NCBI GenBank assembly: GCA_030068145.1 | Contig: JAPJBO010000512.1 | Span: forward strand, 90,001-154,000 | Length of the DNA: 64,000 nt | Direction: 5' to 3' | Source of the DNA: Diplonema papillatum | Lineage: Eukaryota; Euglenozoa; Diplonemea; Diplonemida; Diplonemidae | Shown here: positions 42,684 through 51,530 of the stretch, piece by piece | Numbering within the stretch: the stretch's first letter is position 1 | Layout: every line of letters starts with the position of its first letter | The notes under the pieces: model-generated | Seen by the model: only the letters and a program-made list of their open reading frames with translations | Database searches by the model: none | What the model was told of the DNA's origin: nothing | Program-made: the position numbers and the translations under genes

Positions 42684-43118
42684 GAGTTAGAGTGCAGGGA
42701 CCATCTCTCCGGGGAGTTTCCGGTCTCCTCACTTCTCTTCACACTGCTACGGCGGGCGTAAGTCGCTCCGGAGGCGCGCTGCAGGTTGCGGCTCTGCTAC
42801 AGTGAGTGGCGGCACCGGAGTTGGTGCTGCAGCGGGCGCTCTGGCCGGCGGGTGAGCTCGTCTCGCGGGGGATCGCCGCCTTGTAACGCTGCGGGCCCTC
42901 TTCTTTCTCGCGACTGCGCTGCCTACGGCGGCGGCTAACACCTTGATGGGAAACTTCAGCTTCCATTGAGCGAAGGCTACGTCCTGAGGGTACACGGGTT
43001 TGGCGTCATTCCAGCTGTCTTTGGAGCAAACTGCTACTATGCCGTTTAACATCGCCTCTGTCCTCCGTCCAGCTGCAAAACGTGGACGGTGTGTGAATCC
43101 CGGCACAGAAGAAGACAA
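42683..43118 (-). mobile_element. LINE 3' fragment, second copy
   Basis: The minus strand encodes GFTHRPRFAAGRRTEAMLNG, SWNDAKPVYPQDVAFAQWKL, KVLAAAVGSAVARKKRARS and a basic, Pro-rich tail. It is clearly homologous to the C-terminal part of the frame at 24197-25370 but shows amino-acid divergence, so it is a separate copy. The 3' sequence CGTCTCTCTC follows. Upstream domains are missing. Confidence 0.75.
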
Positions 43119-43600
43119 GTCAGTGCTGCCTAGCGAGTCGCAGTCACAATCAGGGCGGGGACCCTGAGTTTTTTAACTGATTGCTCAGACACGGTTGTAG
43201 GGGCTGACGGATTCTCCTGTGCTCTGGTAGCACGGGTGGTCCTGGCTGTTGTGACGAGCTACGAACAGCCGCCTGGTCCGTCACGGGGGAGGGGGCAAGC
43301 TTCTTCATCTTCTGCCGGCGCTGATTTTTCCCGACTACGTTTGACGGAAGGCGAAAAAAGGGGGCGTCTGCCACTTGGTTCGAACTATTTACTACGGCGC
43401 TGACGCGTCACGTGTACGTCTGGGTGGGAAAACGACGAGCATCGTGTTAGTCCCACTTCAAAGACGGACGGGGGGCAGAAGGTTAGCAGGTGGGGATGGG
43501 GGAGGGTGCGGAAGTTGCAAAAACGTGCTTGGAATGGTTGTGTGCACGGTGCGGTCCAGCCTCAGAAGCTGGAGTTAAAGAGGGTGTCCTCCGACCCGCT
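43119..43600. other. R2-flank fragment and unassigned sequence
   Basis: 43120-43285 is an inverted copy of the sequence that flanks R2 near 10540-10640 (TGCCTAGCGAGTCGCAGTCA; ACACGGTTGTAGGGGC). The remainder shows nothing recognisable. Confidence 0.5.
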
Positions 43601-43601
43601 T

Positions 43602-43682
43602 CGACGGTAGTGGAATGGACTACCGTGGCTGTACCGGGTAACGGGGAATTAGGGTTCGATTCTGGAGACCACATCTAAGGAT
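43602..43682 (+). rRNA. 18S rRNA-like fragment with internal deletion
   Basis: ACGGTAGTGGAATGGACTAC, CGTGGCTGTACCGGGTAACG, GGGAATTAGGGTTCGATTC and GGAGACCACATCTAAGGA match the 5' third of eukaryotic 18S rRNA. The bases expected between GGAGA and CCACATCTAAGG (GGGAGCCTGAGAAACGGCTA in the conserved gene) are missing. It is an isolated fragment. Confidence 0.9.
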
Positions 43683-43694
43683 GGAATTGTTTTT

Positions 43695-43980
43695 TTTTTC
43701 TTGTATGAGCGGTAAGTGGTACCAGGGAAAGCCTGCTACACGGGAGCCAAGCTTCACGTGTTCGGCGGTACTGCAGAGCCACGGGCCTACGGGTCAAGTG
43801 GCTACCGATTTCCCAAACTAAAGCCTCAAGGCTTGGCGCACCTTGGGGCTTGGCGCTCGCGCTGAACACAAGCTCGTCGAGACGGTCAGCCGCAGGGCAG
43901 AGCGGACGGGGTTGTGGCACTGTGCTGCCTCCGACTCAAGCTTTGCAAGCTGTGGTTGACCGTCGTCCCTGGACCAGGAG
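43695..43980 (+). repeat. R3 repeat
   Basis: Full-length R3 (CAAGCTTCACGTGTTCGGCG to TTGACCGTCGTCCCTGGACC), nearly identical to 63419-63655, again next to an AB element. Confidence 0.8.
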
Positions 43981-44010
43981 CGGCGTTTTTATTTTTCTTC
44001 TTCTTCTCCT

Positions 44011-44226
44011 TGTATAAGCACCTGCTTTGTAGGAAATACTTGAGGAGGCTGCCAGCTGCAAAAGATCAAAGGAGGTAAATGTGCTGTAGCCCACACGAAA
44101 CACAGGTGAATCTGGGTCCAGTGGCGGGCGTAAGCGTTCAACAAAAAAGACCCACTTTGTAGTTGTATTGTTTCTCCCCCTCTAGCCTCCTTCGAAGTAA
44201 GCACAAGACAGCCCCTCGAGTATTTC
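44011..44226 (-). mobile_element. Solo AB element
   Basis: An uninterrupted 216-bp AB unit, from TGTATAAGCACCTGCTTTGT to AGCCCCTCGAGTATT in minus-element orientation, flanked by T/C-rich sequence. Close in sequence to the termini of the full element 0.7 kb away. Confidence 0.9.
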
Positions 44227-44504
44227 TTTTATCACTAACTGCGGCCTGCTGATGGTTTGTTATCAAGCAAGTTGAACAATCCGCTGAGCTAATCCCCTCA
44301 GGAAACTGCAATACGTAATTGCCCAATAGCAACGCTGCTGAGGCAGCGAAGAGAAATAGCCTTGACACGTACTTAGTACGTTGGAAGCAATGGATGGTAT
44401 CTAAACCTGTCGATGCAACACACCGAAACGCGTGGAAGTCCACACCCGAAAAGCGGGTGGGACACCCGCTTTTAAAACTCCGGCTTTCTTCAGGCTGGAC
44501 CCCG
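44227..44504. other. Unassigned sequence
   Basis: No gene or repeat recognised. Confidence 0.45.
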
Positions 44505-44690
44505 CCGTGTGCTCAACACCGCAATGGTCCCATCTGCACTGTGTTTTCGGTCCTTTGAGCCGCGGACACATATCACCAGCAGCAGACAGGACAGGGGCGT
44601 GAATCTGCTTTGCCAGGCGGCTGGATAGCTCGTCACAGCCAGGACCACCCACGCTGCGAGAGCACAGGAAAATCCGGGTGAGAAAATACT
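44505..44690 (+). repeat. Diverged R2 repeat
   Basis: TGCTCAACACCGCAATGGTC, TTTCGGTCCTTTGAGCC and TAGCTCGTCACAGCCAGGAC mark a diverged copy with several short deletions. Confidence 0.65.
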
Positions 44691-44763
44691 CGACGTAGCT
44701 GCTTCGACTCCGAATGGAAGGGAGGAAATATAGAGGTAGAGGGGCAAATACAATACAAACACA

Positions 44764-44945
44764 ATCTGATTTGTTCTTCGCTTACACCATCCAAACCTGT
44801 TGTGTTTGTGCGATTTGTCGTGTAGGGGTAAACCCGCATGACCTCACGTCCGTTCAACGCATGGTTAGGTAGTTACAGCACTTGGGATCCCTTCTGTTCT
44901 TTGTCGGGCATCGTCGAGCATTTCCTTTCAAGCTGGCGCATATGT
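44764..44945 (+). repeat. R4 repeat, target of the YR retrotransposon
   Basis: R4 without the 51-bp expansion. Its 3' A tract (GCGCATATGTAAAAA) is where the YR retrotransposon's outer B2 end begins, so the element inserted into this A run. Confidence 0.75.
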
Positions 44946-45166
44946 AAAAATACTCGAGGGGCTGCCTTGTGCTTACTTCGAAGGAGGCTAGAGGGGGAGA
45001 AACAATACAACTACAAAATGGGTCTTTTTTGTTGAACGCTTACGCCCGCCACTAAACCCAGATTCACCTGTGTTTCGTGTGGGCTACAGCACATTTACCT
45101 CCTTTGATCTTTTGCAGCTGGCAGCCTCCTCAAGTATTTCCTACAAAGCAGGTGCTTATACAAAAA
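44946..45166 (-). repeat. A2-B2 terminal unit of the YR retrotransposon
   Basis: 216-bp period, repeated directly at 45167 as B1. Boundaries follow from the repeat of TACTCGAGGGG at 44951 and 45167. It would be the circle-junction-bearing repeat in the YR integration model. Confidence 0.85.
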
Positions 45167-45261
45167 TACTCGAGGGGCTGCCTTGTGCTTACTTCGAAGG
45201 AGGCTAGAGGGGGAGAAACAATACAACTACAAAATGGGTCTTTTTTGTTGAACGCTTACGC
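45167..45261 (-). repeat. B1 half-repeat of the YR retrotransposon
   Basis: From AATACTCGAGG to the shared GTTGAACGCTTACGC. The internal region begins at 45262. Confidence 0.85.
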
Positions 45262-45289
45262 ATCAGGACCCCCAGGGACCACGCAGTGG

Positions 45290-47055
45290 CTACACCAAAT
45301 CTGAAGGCGGAGCAAGGTCCTCCGCTTGAGGCGACCAGACGCCCTCTGGCGTGTCGTCCTCTCTGGCTAGCACCCCGCGGGTGTACGGGTCGGCTCTCTG
45401 TTTATCAGTCGGTACCCACTCGGCACTGATGACAAGGCCGGCCGCCCGCGCAGCATCAAAAATCCTCGCCAAAAGGACATTTGCTGCAAAGTTCTTCGAG
45501 TGCCCCTTGACGAGACACTGGACAGCCGGAAGGTTGTCAACCATGAGTCTCATGCGCGTATTCGTGTGAAACCTTGCGGTCAGGTTTATGCCCCTAAGGA
45601 CCGCAAACAACTCCTTTAAAAAGATGTGAGTGTGTCTCAACTTCAAGAACGGGCCCTGCGATATCCGCTCAGGTTCGCCCTCCAGGACTGCGGCCCACCA
45701 TGATGATGAGGCGTCTGTCCAGAGAGTCACCGATGAGGAGATCGACTTCGAACGACTGACCCAGCGGTTGTCTTCGACGAGGGAGGTGAGGTGCTCCACC
45801 TCACGCACGGTCGAGGGCGGAACCGTCCTGGAGATGTCCCAGTCAGCTGGCTCCACCAGGGATGAGGCCAGCCTCTGCAGGAAGGACAGTGAACACCGGG
45901 CGTAGGCCAGCTGGAAATGCGTGGTGTAGGCAAACCAGACCAAAGCCCCAAACACCCGGTAAAACTCGCGGGGTGACGCCCCTCCGCGTTTAACTCTGGT
46001 GAGTTCGGCAGAGCCAAGTAACTTCGTCACCCATGCGTCCGCCATTCTGTATCGAGCGGGGCGGTTCGAATGGGAAAGGTCAAAGTGGAGGCCCAGAAGG
46101 TCGAACTCCCTGAGCGGTATTCCAAACTGCTCGTCGTTTTCGTTGAGCTCGCAGTTGACGCTCTTGCAGCGCTGCAAAAAAGAGTCAAACCGCGAAGTTG
46201 CTTCTCCCAACGAATCCCCAACGACGACGAAGTTGTCGACCCAGGGCAGACCGTCAGACTCCGGCAGGAGTACTCGAGAGGCCCTCTGCGCTATCGCCGG
46301 AGCCCAGCTCCAGCCCATGCACATGGCCACGAGCTGAGCCTTCACGAAATGGCCCCGCGGTCCGGCCAAGTGCATGCCAAAAAATGGGCGGATTCTCGCG
46401 TCCAGCCGGAACTGATAGAAATAGCTCCTGGCGTCTGCGAGAAAAACCACGGACGAGGCCAGGACGCGGTCGATGACTTCGTGCACGGAAGGAAGCAGCA
46501 TCGGAGGCGGACGCGCCATGATCGCGTTGAGCTTCCGCCCGTCACATACGAATCGTTGCCCCCCGCTCTTCTTGTCGACAGTGAAGGCAGGGAGGACGAC
46601 CTTTGACGGGCTCGAAGCAAGCTCCGTCACTCCATACTTAACCAGATCCGGGAGATGACGAAGCATGCGCCTTGACGTCGTCCGCGTGAACCCTCTTTCT
46701 GTCAGCGCTTCCTCCGCTCCCGGGAGTAGGGCAGAACGGAAGGACTCCCAAGAGCGAATCACATCCAGCACGCCACGCAGCAAACCCTGGCTGTCCAAAG
46801 CTGACAACCTGTCAAGGTTCATGAATGACGACGAGATGGGCGCGAGGTCCTCTCCTCTTCTGCTTTGCGACGGGGGGGGCGTAGAGTTGTTGACAAGGAG
46901 ATCGCCTCCGTACGCGACACCAACAAACGGGGTGAACGTAGAGGGCGGTAGCTCCACGTCAGGGATCCTCCCCGGCCCTGGATAAATCGCCGCCAGCGGG
47001 TCGGGGACTTTCCTCTTCGGTAGCTTGAACGGGAAAGGGGGTTCGAGGCGAAAGG
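45290..47055 (-). CDS. Reverse transcriptase-RNase H of the YR retrotransposon
   Basis: The frame is open from 47497 to the stop at 45290. The part before about 47055 overlaps the recombinase frame and looks like its shadow, so translation probably enters by frameshift or reinitiation. It lies in the -1 frame relative to the recombinase. RT motifs: KKSGGQRFVCDGRKLNA, VVFLADARSYFYQFRLD, KAQLVAMCMGWSWAPAIAQ, then PWVDNFVVVGDS where most elements have YxDD. RNase H residues: VTLWTDASSSWWAA (Asp), FLKELFAVLRGI (Glu), MRLMVDNLPAVQ (Asp), WVPTDKQRADPYTRG (Asp). It copies element RNA into DNA and removes the RNA strand. WVDN in place of xVDD is odd and may impair or alter activity. The start is uncertain. 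Confidence 0.88.
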
Positions 47056-47991
47056 CTATAGGAGACTCGCCGACGCCTCCGCGGTGTTCCGGACGAGCGG
47101 AACCTCCGCTTCCGGAAGGTACCGCATCAGAGCACTCAGCGTCGTGTGACGCGACACGCTCTGAATCACTCGCAGGTCGACCCCGCTTCTCAACAGGTGG
47201 AACAGGGCACCCCGCCGGAGGGAATGGCCCGTGAGGGAGAGGTTGGCGCGCTTCAGCGCGGACACAACTCGCCGAAAAGGGATGTCTGGAAACAGGAGGC
47301 GGCCGGGCGGCGTCTGAGACAGCAGCGAGCGAAGTTCCTGGTCCTGAGCTGGCGGAAGAATCACGCCCGTAACCTGACCTAGGCGGAAAGGATCCGACTT
47401 CGAGCCCACCCAGTTTACCGCCCAGAAACCGGCACCCTCGGTGATGTGCTCGGCCTTCCTCGTCAGGACGTCGTCCACGCGCGCAGCCCCCTGCCATGCC
47501 AAGGCCAACGCAACCCGCACGCCGGGATCCGACTCCAAACGAACAGCATGATGCAGTTCGTCCTTCGTCACCGGGACGGCCTGCTTCGATGGCTTCATCG
47601 CGCCCGCCCGCTTCAGAGACCTGACAAAATCCCTGACGAGCTGGCTGTCGACAGGTCGCCCCAAACGCTTCTCGGCCGACTGAACGTTCACGACGTACTG
47701 CACCGCAGAAGCTGCGCAGATATCCCCGCGGGCCAGCAGCCGAGTCACAAACAGGACCAGCGCCGTCGGGACGTCGAGGGGATCGTCGGACACCGCTTCC
47801 CAGTGGCGCCGGAACTCCAGAAAACGGCGATACACGGAGTGGATCCCGCGACGCGTGGACAGCGCCAGGGCATCCCCAATGTACGTGTTCGCGGACCGGA
47901 CAAGACGTTCCCGCTCGCCGGGGGAGAGCGGGGGCTCCGACAGGAGAGGACGTCCGCGTCGCCCCGCCACAGGAGGTGGGAAACGGTCCAA
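47056..47991 (-). CDS. Tyrosine recombinase of the YR retrotransposon
   Basis: About 311 residues. No ATG is present at the proposed 5' end (TTG at 47991), and the gag stop lies 6 bp upstream, so expression by -1 frameshift from gag or by reinitiation is likely. An N-terminal SAM-like core-binding region (RERLVRSANTYIGDALALST, HSVYRRFLEFRRHW) precedes the catalytic domain. Visible catalytic residues: Arg in WQGAARVDDVL, His and Arg in LTGHSLRRGA, His in SVSRHTTLSALM and Tyr in MRYL, giving the R-H-R-H-Y set. It would integrate a circular DNA intermediate without target duplication. It sits between gag and RT, as in VIPER. Confidence 0.9.
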   Translation of the reverse strand: MDRFPPPVAGRRGRPLLSEPPLSPGERERLVRSANTYIGDALALSTRRGIHSVYRRFLEFRRHWEAVSDDPLDVPTALVLFVTRLLARGDICAASAVQYVVNVQSAEKRLGRPVDSQLVRDFVRSLKRAGAMKPSKQAVPVTKDELHHAVRLESDPGVRVALALAWQGAARVDDVLTRKAEHITEGAGFWAVNWVGSKSDPFRLGQVTGVILPPAQDQELRSLLSQTPPGRLLFPDIPFRRVVSALKRANLSLTGHSLRRGALFHLLRSGVDLRVIQSVSRHTTLSALMRYLPEAEVPLVRNTAEASASLL

Positions 47992-47996
47992 GGCAC

Positions 47997-49472
47997 CTAC
48001 TGCCTGGCCCTCCCCTTGGCTGAGGTTGCTCGCTGAGGGTGCTGGGAGTCGGGGTGAGCTTCGCCCGGGTGTTGGGTGCGGGACTTCGGGCTGCGCTTCC
48101 TGGACGGCTTGGGGGCGGGCTGTTCCTCGGCTTTCTGCAGGGCCTGAAAGGCGTTCCGAAGATACGGAGGGAACCCGGCCTCGTGCTGGTGGCGGTGTTG
48201 GAGGCCGGCGGCCAACGACCAGCCGGCCTTCAAGGCCGTCTTGAGGACCATCATGCGGTGGATGGTGTCCCTCCCCAGCTCTACCAGGGCGTCGGGGTCG
48301 GAGGAGTCGTCCATCAGACGCATGATGGACGTTGCGTGGCTGAGCAGGTGTCCTGCGTCGTTGGCGATGCTCGGGACGGCGTCGAGTATATCCGCGAAGA
48401 AGCCGCGGATGTGGACGAGCGCGAGAGACCTCTCGACGGGAGAGAGGCTCACCCAGAGCTCGGGGTCGAGTAGCTCTGGTCCGGGAGAGAGAAGCGTGTG
48501 GGAGCCCTGGACCGACCCGCCTCCCCCCAGCGAAGACGGGTCCTCCGGAAAATCCGGAAGTGGATGGCTGGCGTAGGGCTGGCGGGGCTCGGCGTACGGC
48601 TGGTGGCAGGATGCGGCTGGCGGGCAGCGATAGCCCACTGGCAGAGGACCGCCCACGACGGCTTGCGGAAGGTTGCGAGGATTGTCCGGCAACAGGACAG
48701 CCCGCGGAAGGCGAGAAACGTCAACGAGGGGCGGAGGCGGCGGGAGTGGTCTCGTGAACGCCGGAAGCTGATGCAGCACTGGACCGGGGCATGTGCCCAC
48801 CGACGTGGGCGGAACGGGACGGGAGCCCGCGGGTGCCGCCTCAGGTGCTGCCTCAGGGGCGGGCGAAGGCCGGACGGGTGGCGAGGTGCGCGTTGGGAGG
48901 GCCGCCATCACCAACTCGGTGAGGCGGTCGATCTGACGCTGCAGCCGGCCTATGTCCGACGCGTGGTCGTCCCGGCCGCCCCCGGCGGAGTTGCATTCCC
49001 TCAGATCGTCGTCATCTGGGCTGAGGGGATCGTCGCTCTCGGCGAAAGAGACACGTCGCGCGGCTGGGGGAGATGGGCCGAACAATGCAGCGGTGGTCGA
49101 GTCGTCAGCGGGAGAAACGGTCGCGGGGAGCGGCATGTGCCCCGGCGTCTGCGGCGGGGGCGTGGCCTTCGGAGACGAGCGGAGCAGGTCCGCGAACTCG
49201 TCCGCGGTGGCGGACGGAGCCGACGCGACCGCCAGCCACGCGAGGACCCACTGGGCCACGCCTTCGGGGGGGGCCTCCTCGTCCGTGTACCCCAAGGCGC
49301 CCAGAAGGCGCCTCAGCCCCGCCTCCGCGGTCCCCTCGACGTCGCGCGCGACCTTGAGTACCGCCGCGAGTCGGCGGTTGTTTGCGGTGAATGAAAGAAG
49401 GGACGGGACATCAGTCCCGACCACCCTCTTCACCCAACTCACCGCGCCCGACCTGTCGAGTTGCTTCGGCAT
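47997..49472 (-). CDS. Gag-like protein of the YR retrotransposon
   Basis: Starts at ATG 49472, immediately inside the A1 repeat, and stops at 47997 (491 aa). The N-terminal ~110 residues look globular (MPKQLDRSGAVSWVKRVVGT, AGLRRLLGALGYTDEEAP). A long Pro/Ser/Ala-rich middle with an acidic patch (SDDPLSPDDDDLRE) follows. A helical region near residues 340-430 (SPVERSLALVHIRGFFADIL ... RDTIHRMMVLKTALK) comes before a basic C-terminus (PKPSRKRSPKSRT). There is no CCHC knuckle. Position and composition fit a nucleocapsid-like ORF1. No sequence family is recognised. The downstream recombinase is in the -1 frame. Confidence 0.75.
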   Translation of the reverse strand: MPKQLDRSGAVSWVKRVVGTDVPSLLSFTANNRRLAAVLKVARDVEGTAEAGLRRLLGALGYTDEEAPPEGVAQWVLAWLAVASAPSATADEFADLLRSSPKATPPPQTPGHMPLPATVSPADDSTTAALFGPSPPAARRVSFAESDDPLSPDDDDLRECNSAGGGRDDHASDIGRLQRQIDRLTELVMAALPTRTSPPVRPSPAPEAAPEAAPAGSRPVPPTSVGTCPGPVLHQLPAFTRPLPPPPPLVDVSRLPRAVLLPDNPRNLPQAVVGGPLPVGYRCPPAASCHQPYAEPRQPYASHPLPDFPEDPSSLGGGGSVQGSHTLLSPGPELLDPELWVSLSPVERSLALVHIRGFFADILDAVPSIANDAGHLLSHATSIMRLMDDSSDPDALVELGRDTIHRMMVLKTALKAGWSLAAGLQHRHQHEAGFPPYLRNAFQALQKAEEQPAPKPSRKRSPKSRTQHPGEAHPDSQHPQRATSAKGRARQ

Positions 49473-49609
49473 TTTTGTTGAACGCTTACGCCCGCCACTA
49501 AACCCAGATTCACCTGTGTTTCGTGTGGGCTACAGCACATTTACCTCCTTTGATCTTTTGCAGCTGGCAGCCTCCTCAAGTATTTCCTACAAAGCAGGTG
49601 CTTATACAA
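49473..49609 (-). repeat. A1 half-repeat of the YR retrotransposon
   Basis: Colinear with A2 (GTTGAACGCTTACGCCCGCC to AGGTGCTTATACAA), with very few differences. A poly-A tract of about 16 bases follows at 49610-49626. Confidence 0.85.
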
Positions 49610-49914
49610 GAAAAAAAAAAAAAAAACGGATCTGCACTTTCTTAGTGCGCACTTTCTTCAAACGTGTTTCGTACACCTAACGGGGGTGAGGACAGCACGC
49701 TGTCATTGGATCGGCTTCTGCTCGCTGACAAATTGCACAAGTTTGACAATTTTAGAGTGCAAGTTCGCTCAGGGATCCGGGGTTTTAAAGTCTCCGGGTG
49801 ACCATGTCGTAAAGGTTCCTTTAAGGTATAGTATGTGTTAGAGTGCGTATCGTATCTGCTGCAGTGGCAGTACGTGTGCTTGTATTTTTTTGTTAGACAC
49901 ATCCCCTGGCTTCG
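49610..49914. other. Spacer with the short dispersed motif
   Basis: 49670-49745 resembles the GTGCGCACTTCCTTCAAAC / GGGAGTGAGGATAGTACGCTG segment found in the 809-bp units at 19855-19940 and 20660-20745. 49751-49812 is a copy of the TTAGAGT motif (TTTTAGAGTGCAAGTTCGC, CCGGGTGACCATG). No gene. Confidence 0.55.
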
Positions 49915-50112
49915 TCCTATTCAGGCATAATTCACCATCTTTCGGGTCCCAACAAGTGTGATTGACTCGAAATCCCTTTCCAGTAAATCTGGATCGAGCA
50001 GCACCCAGTTTTGACGGGTGATTTGCACGTCAACACTGCAACGGACCTCCACCAGGGGTTCCCCCGGCTTCGTCCTATCCAGGCATAGTTCACCATCTTT
50101 CGGGTCGACTCG
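49915..50112 (-). rRNA. 28S rRNA-like fragments, 1.5 tandem units
   Basis: The minus strand reads GACCCGAAAGATGGTGAACT, ATGCCTGGATAGGACGAAGC, CCTGGTGGAGGTCCGTTGC and TGTTGACGTGCAAATCACCC, then a non-rRNA link (GATTTACTGGAAAGGGATTT), then the 28S start again. These are the same 28S region as 21866-22013 but in shorter pieces. Confidence 0.88.
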
Positions 50113-50580
50113 CCTTCTTTTTACGACGGCAATCTGCGAAGTATACTCCGCAGAGCACAGTGGACATAGGGTGGGGTTTGGATGCACGGCCCGTTTTGGT
50201 ACAACACGCGACATAACATGCGACCACATGGGGTGCAACTGTATCCATGTTCCGTCCTTTCACATGCTATATCGCGTGGTATCTCACATAGCATCTGAAG
50301 CCTCACAACGAGTAGGTCGTGTGAGAGGAGGGTACGGGGGGGACTGTATTTCTTGGGGAAGGGGAAGCGCAAGAACGTGCTTGGGAAATGGTACGTTGGG
50401 GGGGGGGGAGTCATTTGCACGCAAATAAGTACTATAATATGCCATTCCTTTCGCTCGGTGACTCCGGAAGGGTCACTTTCGGCCGCATTTCTTTTGTCGG
50501 GCTCGCAGAGTGTGAGCCGATGTCGTTCATCTCACTTTTCAGATATGGATGCGCCGCGTGCTTGCTCTTGCCAGACGATC
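50113..50580. other. Unassigned, with repeat debris
   Basis: Contains the GGAGTCATTTGCACGCAAAT element (50409-50540) related to 13860-13940 and a copy of AAGAACGTGCTTGG from R2 (50371). No gene. Confidence 0.5.
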
Positions 50581-50584
50581 GCAC

Positions 50585-51260
50585 CCGTCGGTGTGCGATG
50601 CCTCAAATCCCTTTCCAGTAAATCAGAACCGGGCAGCACTATGCCCAGCTTTGACGAGCGATTTGCACGGCAACACCGCAACGGACTGGATCCCCTGGCT
50701 TCGTCCGATCCAGGCATAGTTCACCATTTTTCGGGTCCCAACAAGTGTGCTTGACTCGAAATCCCTTTCCAGTAAATCAGAACCGGGCAGCACTATACCC
50801 AGCTTTGACGACGGCAACACCGCAACGGACTGGATCCCCTGGCTTCGTCCTATTCAGGCATAATTCACCATCTTTCGGGTCCCAACAAGTGTGCTTGACT
50901 CGAAATCCCTTTCCAGTAAATCTGGATCGAGCAGCACTATACCCAGCTTTGACGGGTGATTTGCACGCCAACACTGCAACGGACCTTAACCAGGGTTCCC
51001 CCTTCGTCCTATCCAGGCATAATTCACCATCTTTCGGGTCCCAACAAGTGTGCTTGACTCGAAATCCCTTTCCAGTAAATCAGGATCGAGCAGCACTACA
51101 CCCAGCTTTGACGGGTGATTTGCACGTCAACACTGCAACGGACCTTCACCAGGGTTCCCCCTTCATCCTATCCAGGCATAATTCACCATCTTTCGGGTCC
51201 CAACAAGTGTGCTTGACCCCAAAAATCCCTTTCCAGTAAATCAGGATCGGGCAGCACTGA
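50585..51260 (-). rRNA. Tandem array of 28S rRNA fragments
   Basis: About five units of 120-165 bp. Each joins a ~115-nt piece of 28S (CACTTGTTGGGACCCGAAAG, GATGGTGAATTATGCCTG, GGACGAAGCC, GTTGCGGTGTTG, CGTCAAAGCTGGGTATAGTG) to a link CCGATCCTGATTTACTGGAA followed by AGGGATTTCGAGTCAAG. Some units keep the GCAAATCGCTCGTC part and others have lost it. The array is not a functional rRNA gene. It could be transcribed, but no promoter is seen. Confidence 0.88.
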
Positions 51261-51329
51261 AGATCGCAAGCGTTTAACCGCGTCACAAGCCGAATTGGGA
51301 GCAGACGTTGTCCGAAGTCACCGACACTT

Positions 51330-51402
51330 ACCCACCCGCGGTAATTCCAGCACCGATAGCGTATATTAATACTGCTGCTGTTAAAAAGCTCGTAGTTGGA
51401 TC
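51330..51402 (+). rRNA. 18S rRNA-like fragment
   Basis: CCGCGGTAATTCCAGCACCG, ATAGCGTATATTAATACTGC and TTAAAAAGCTCGTAGTTGGA are the universal 530-loop/V4-entry region of 18S rRNA, on the opposite strand to the 28S pieces just upstream. The flanks are unrelated. Confidence 0.93.
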
Positions 51403-51530
51403 CAGAGCTCAGGTTGCAAGGTGGCCCAGTTTGCTGGGCATCAGCGGACTGCTGGTATTCAGAAGGCTGGGATCAACCCCTCGCATCTTCACTGGCGCCG
51501 CACCTCCGCTTTAGGCGGACACGCTGTGCT

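Larger units (their letters stand above)
44946..49609 (-). mobile_element. Complete tyrosine-recombinase retrotransposon with split direct repeats (VIPER-like)
   Basis: On the minus strand the order is A1 (49609-49473), ORFs (49472-45290), B1 (45261-45167), A2 (45166 to ~45040), B2 (~45037-44946). A2B2 is the 216-bp AB unit found alone elsewhere. A and B share about 20 bp, GCGTAAGCGTTCAACAAAAA, which sits at both ends of the internal region. A1-ORFs-B1-A2-B2 is the split direct repeat arrangement of Ngaro/VIPER/PAT YR elements. Coding order gag, recombinase, RT-RNase H is as in VIPER of trypanosomatids and unlike DIRS or Ngaro, where the recombinase is last. There is no target duplication, as expected for YR integration. 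All domains are uninterrupted. Confidence 0.88.

Noticed and set aside
45990-46606. Plus-strand ORFs over the retrotransposon
   Set aside because: They are antisense shadows of the RT-RNase H frame.
47056-47497. N-terminal extension of the RT ORF from 47497
   Set aside because: This part overlaps the recombinase coding sequence in another frame and is Arg/Ser/Gly-rich without motifs, so it is probably a shadow.
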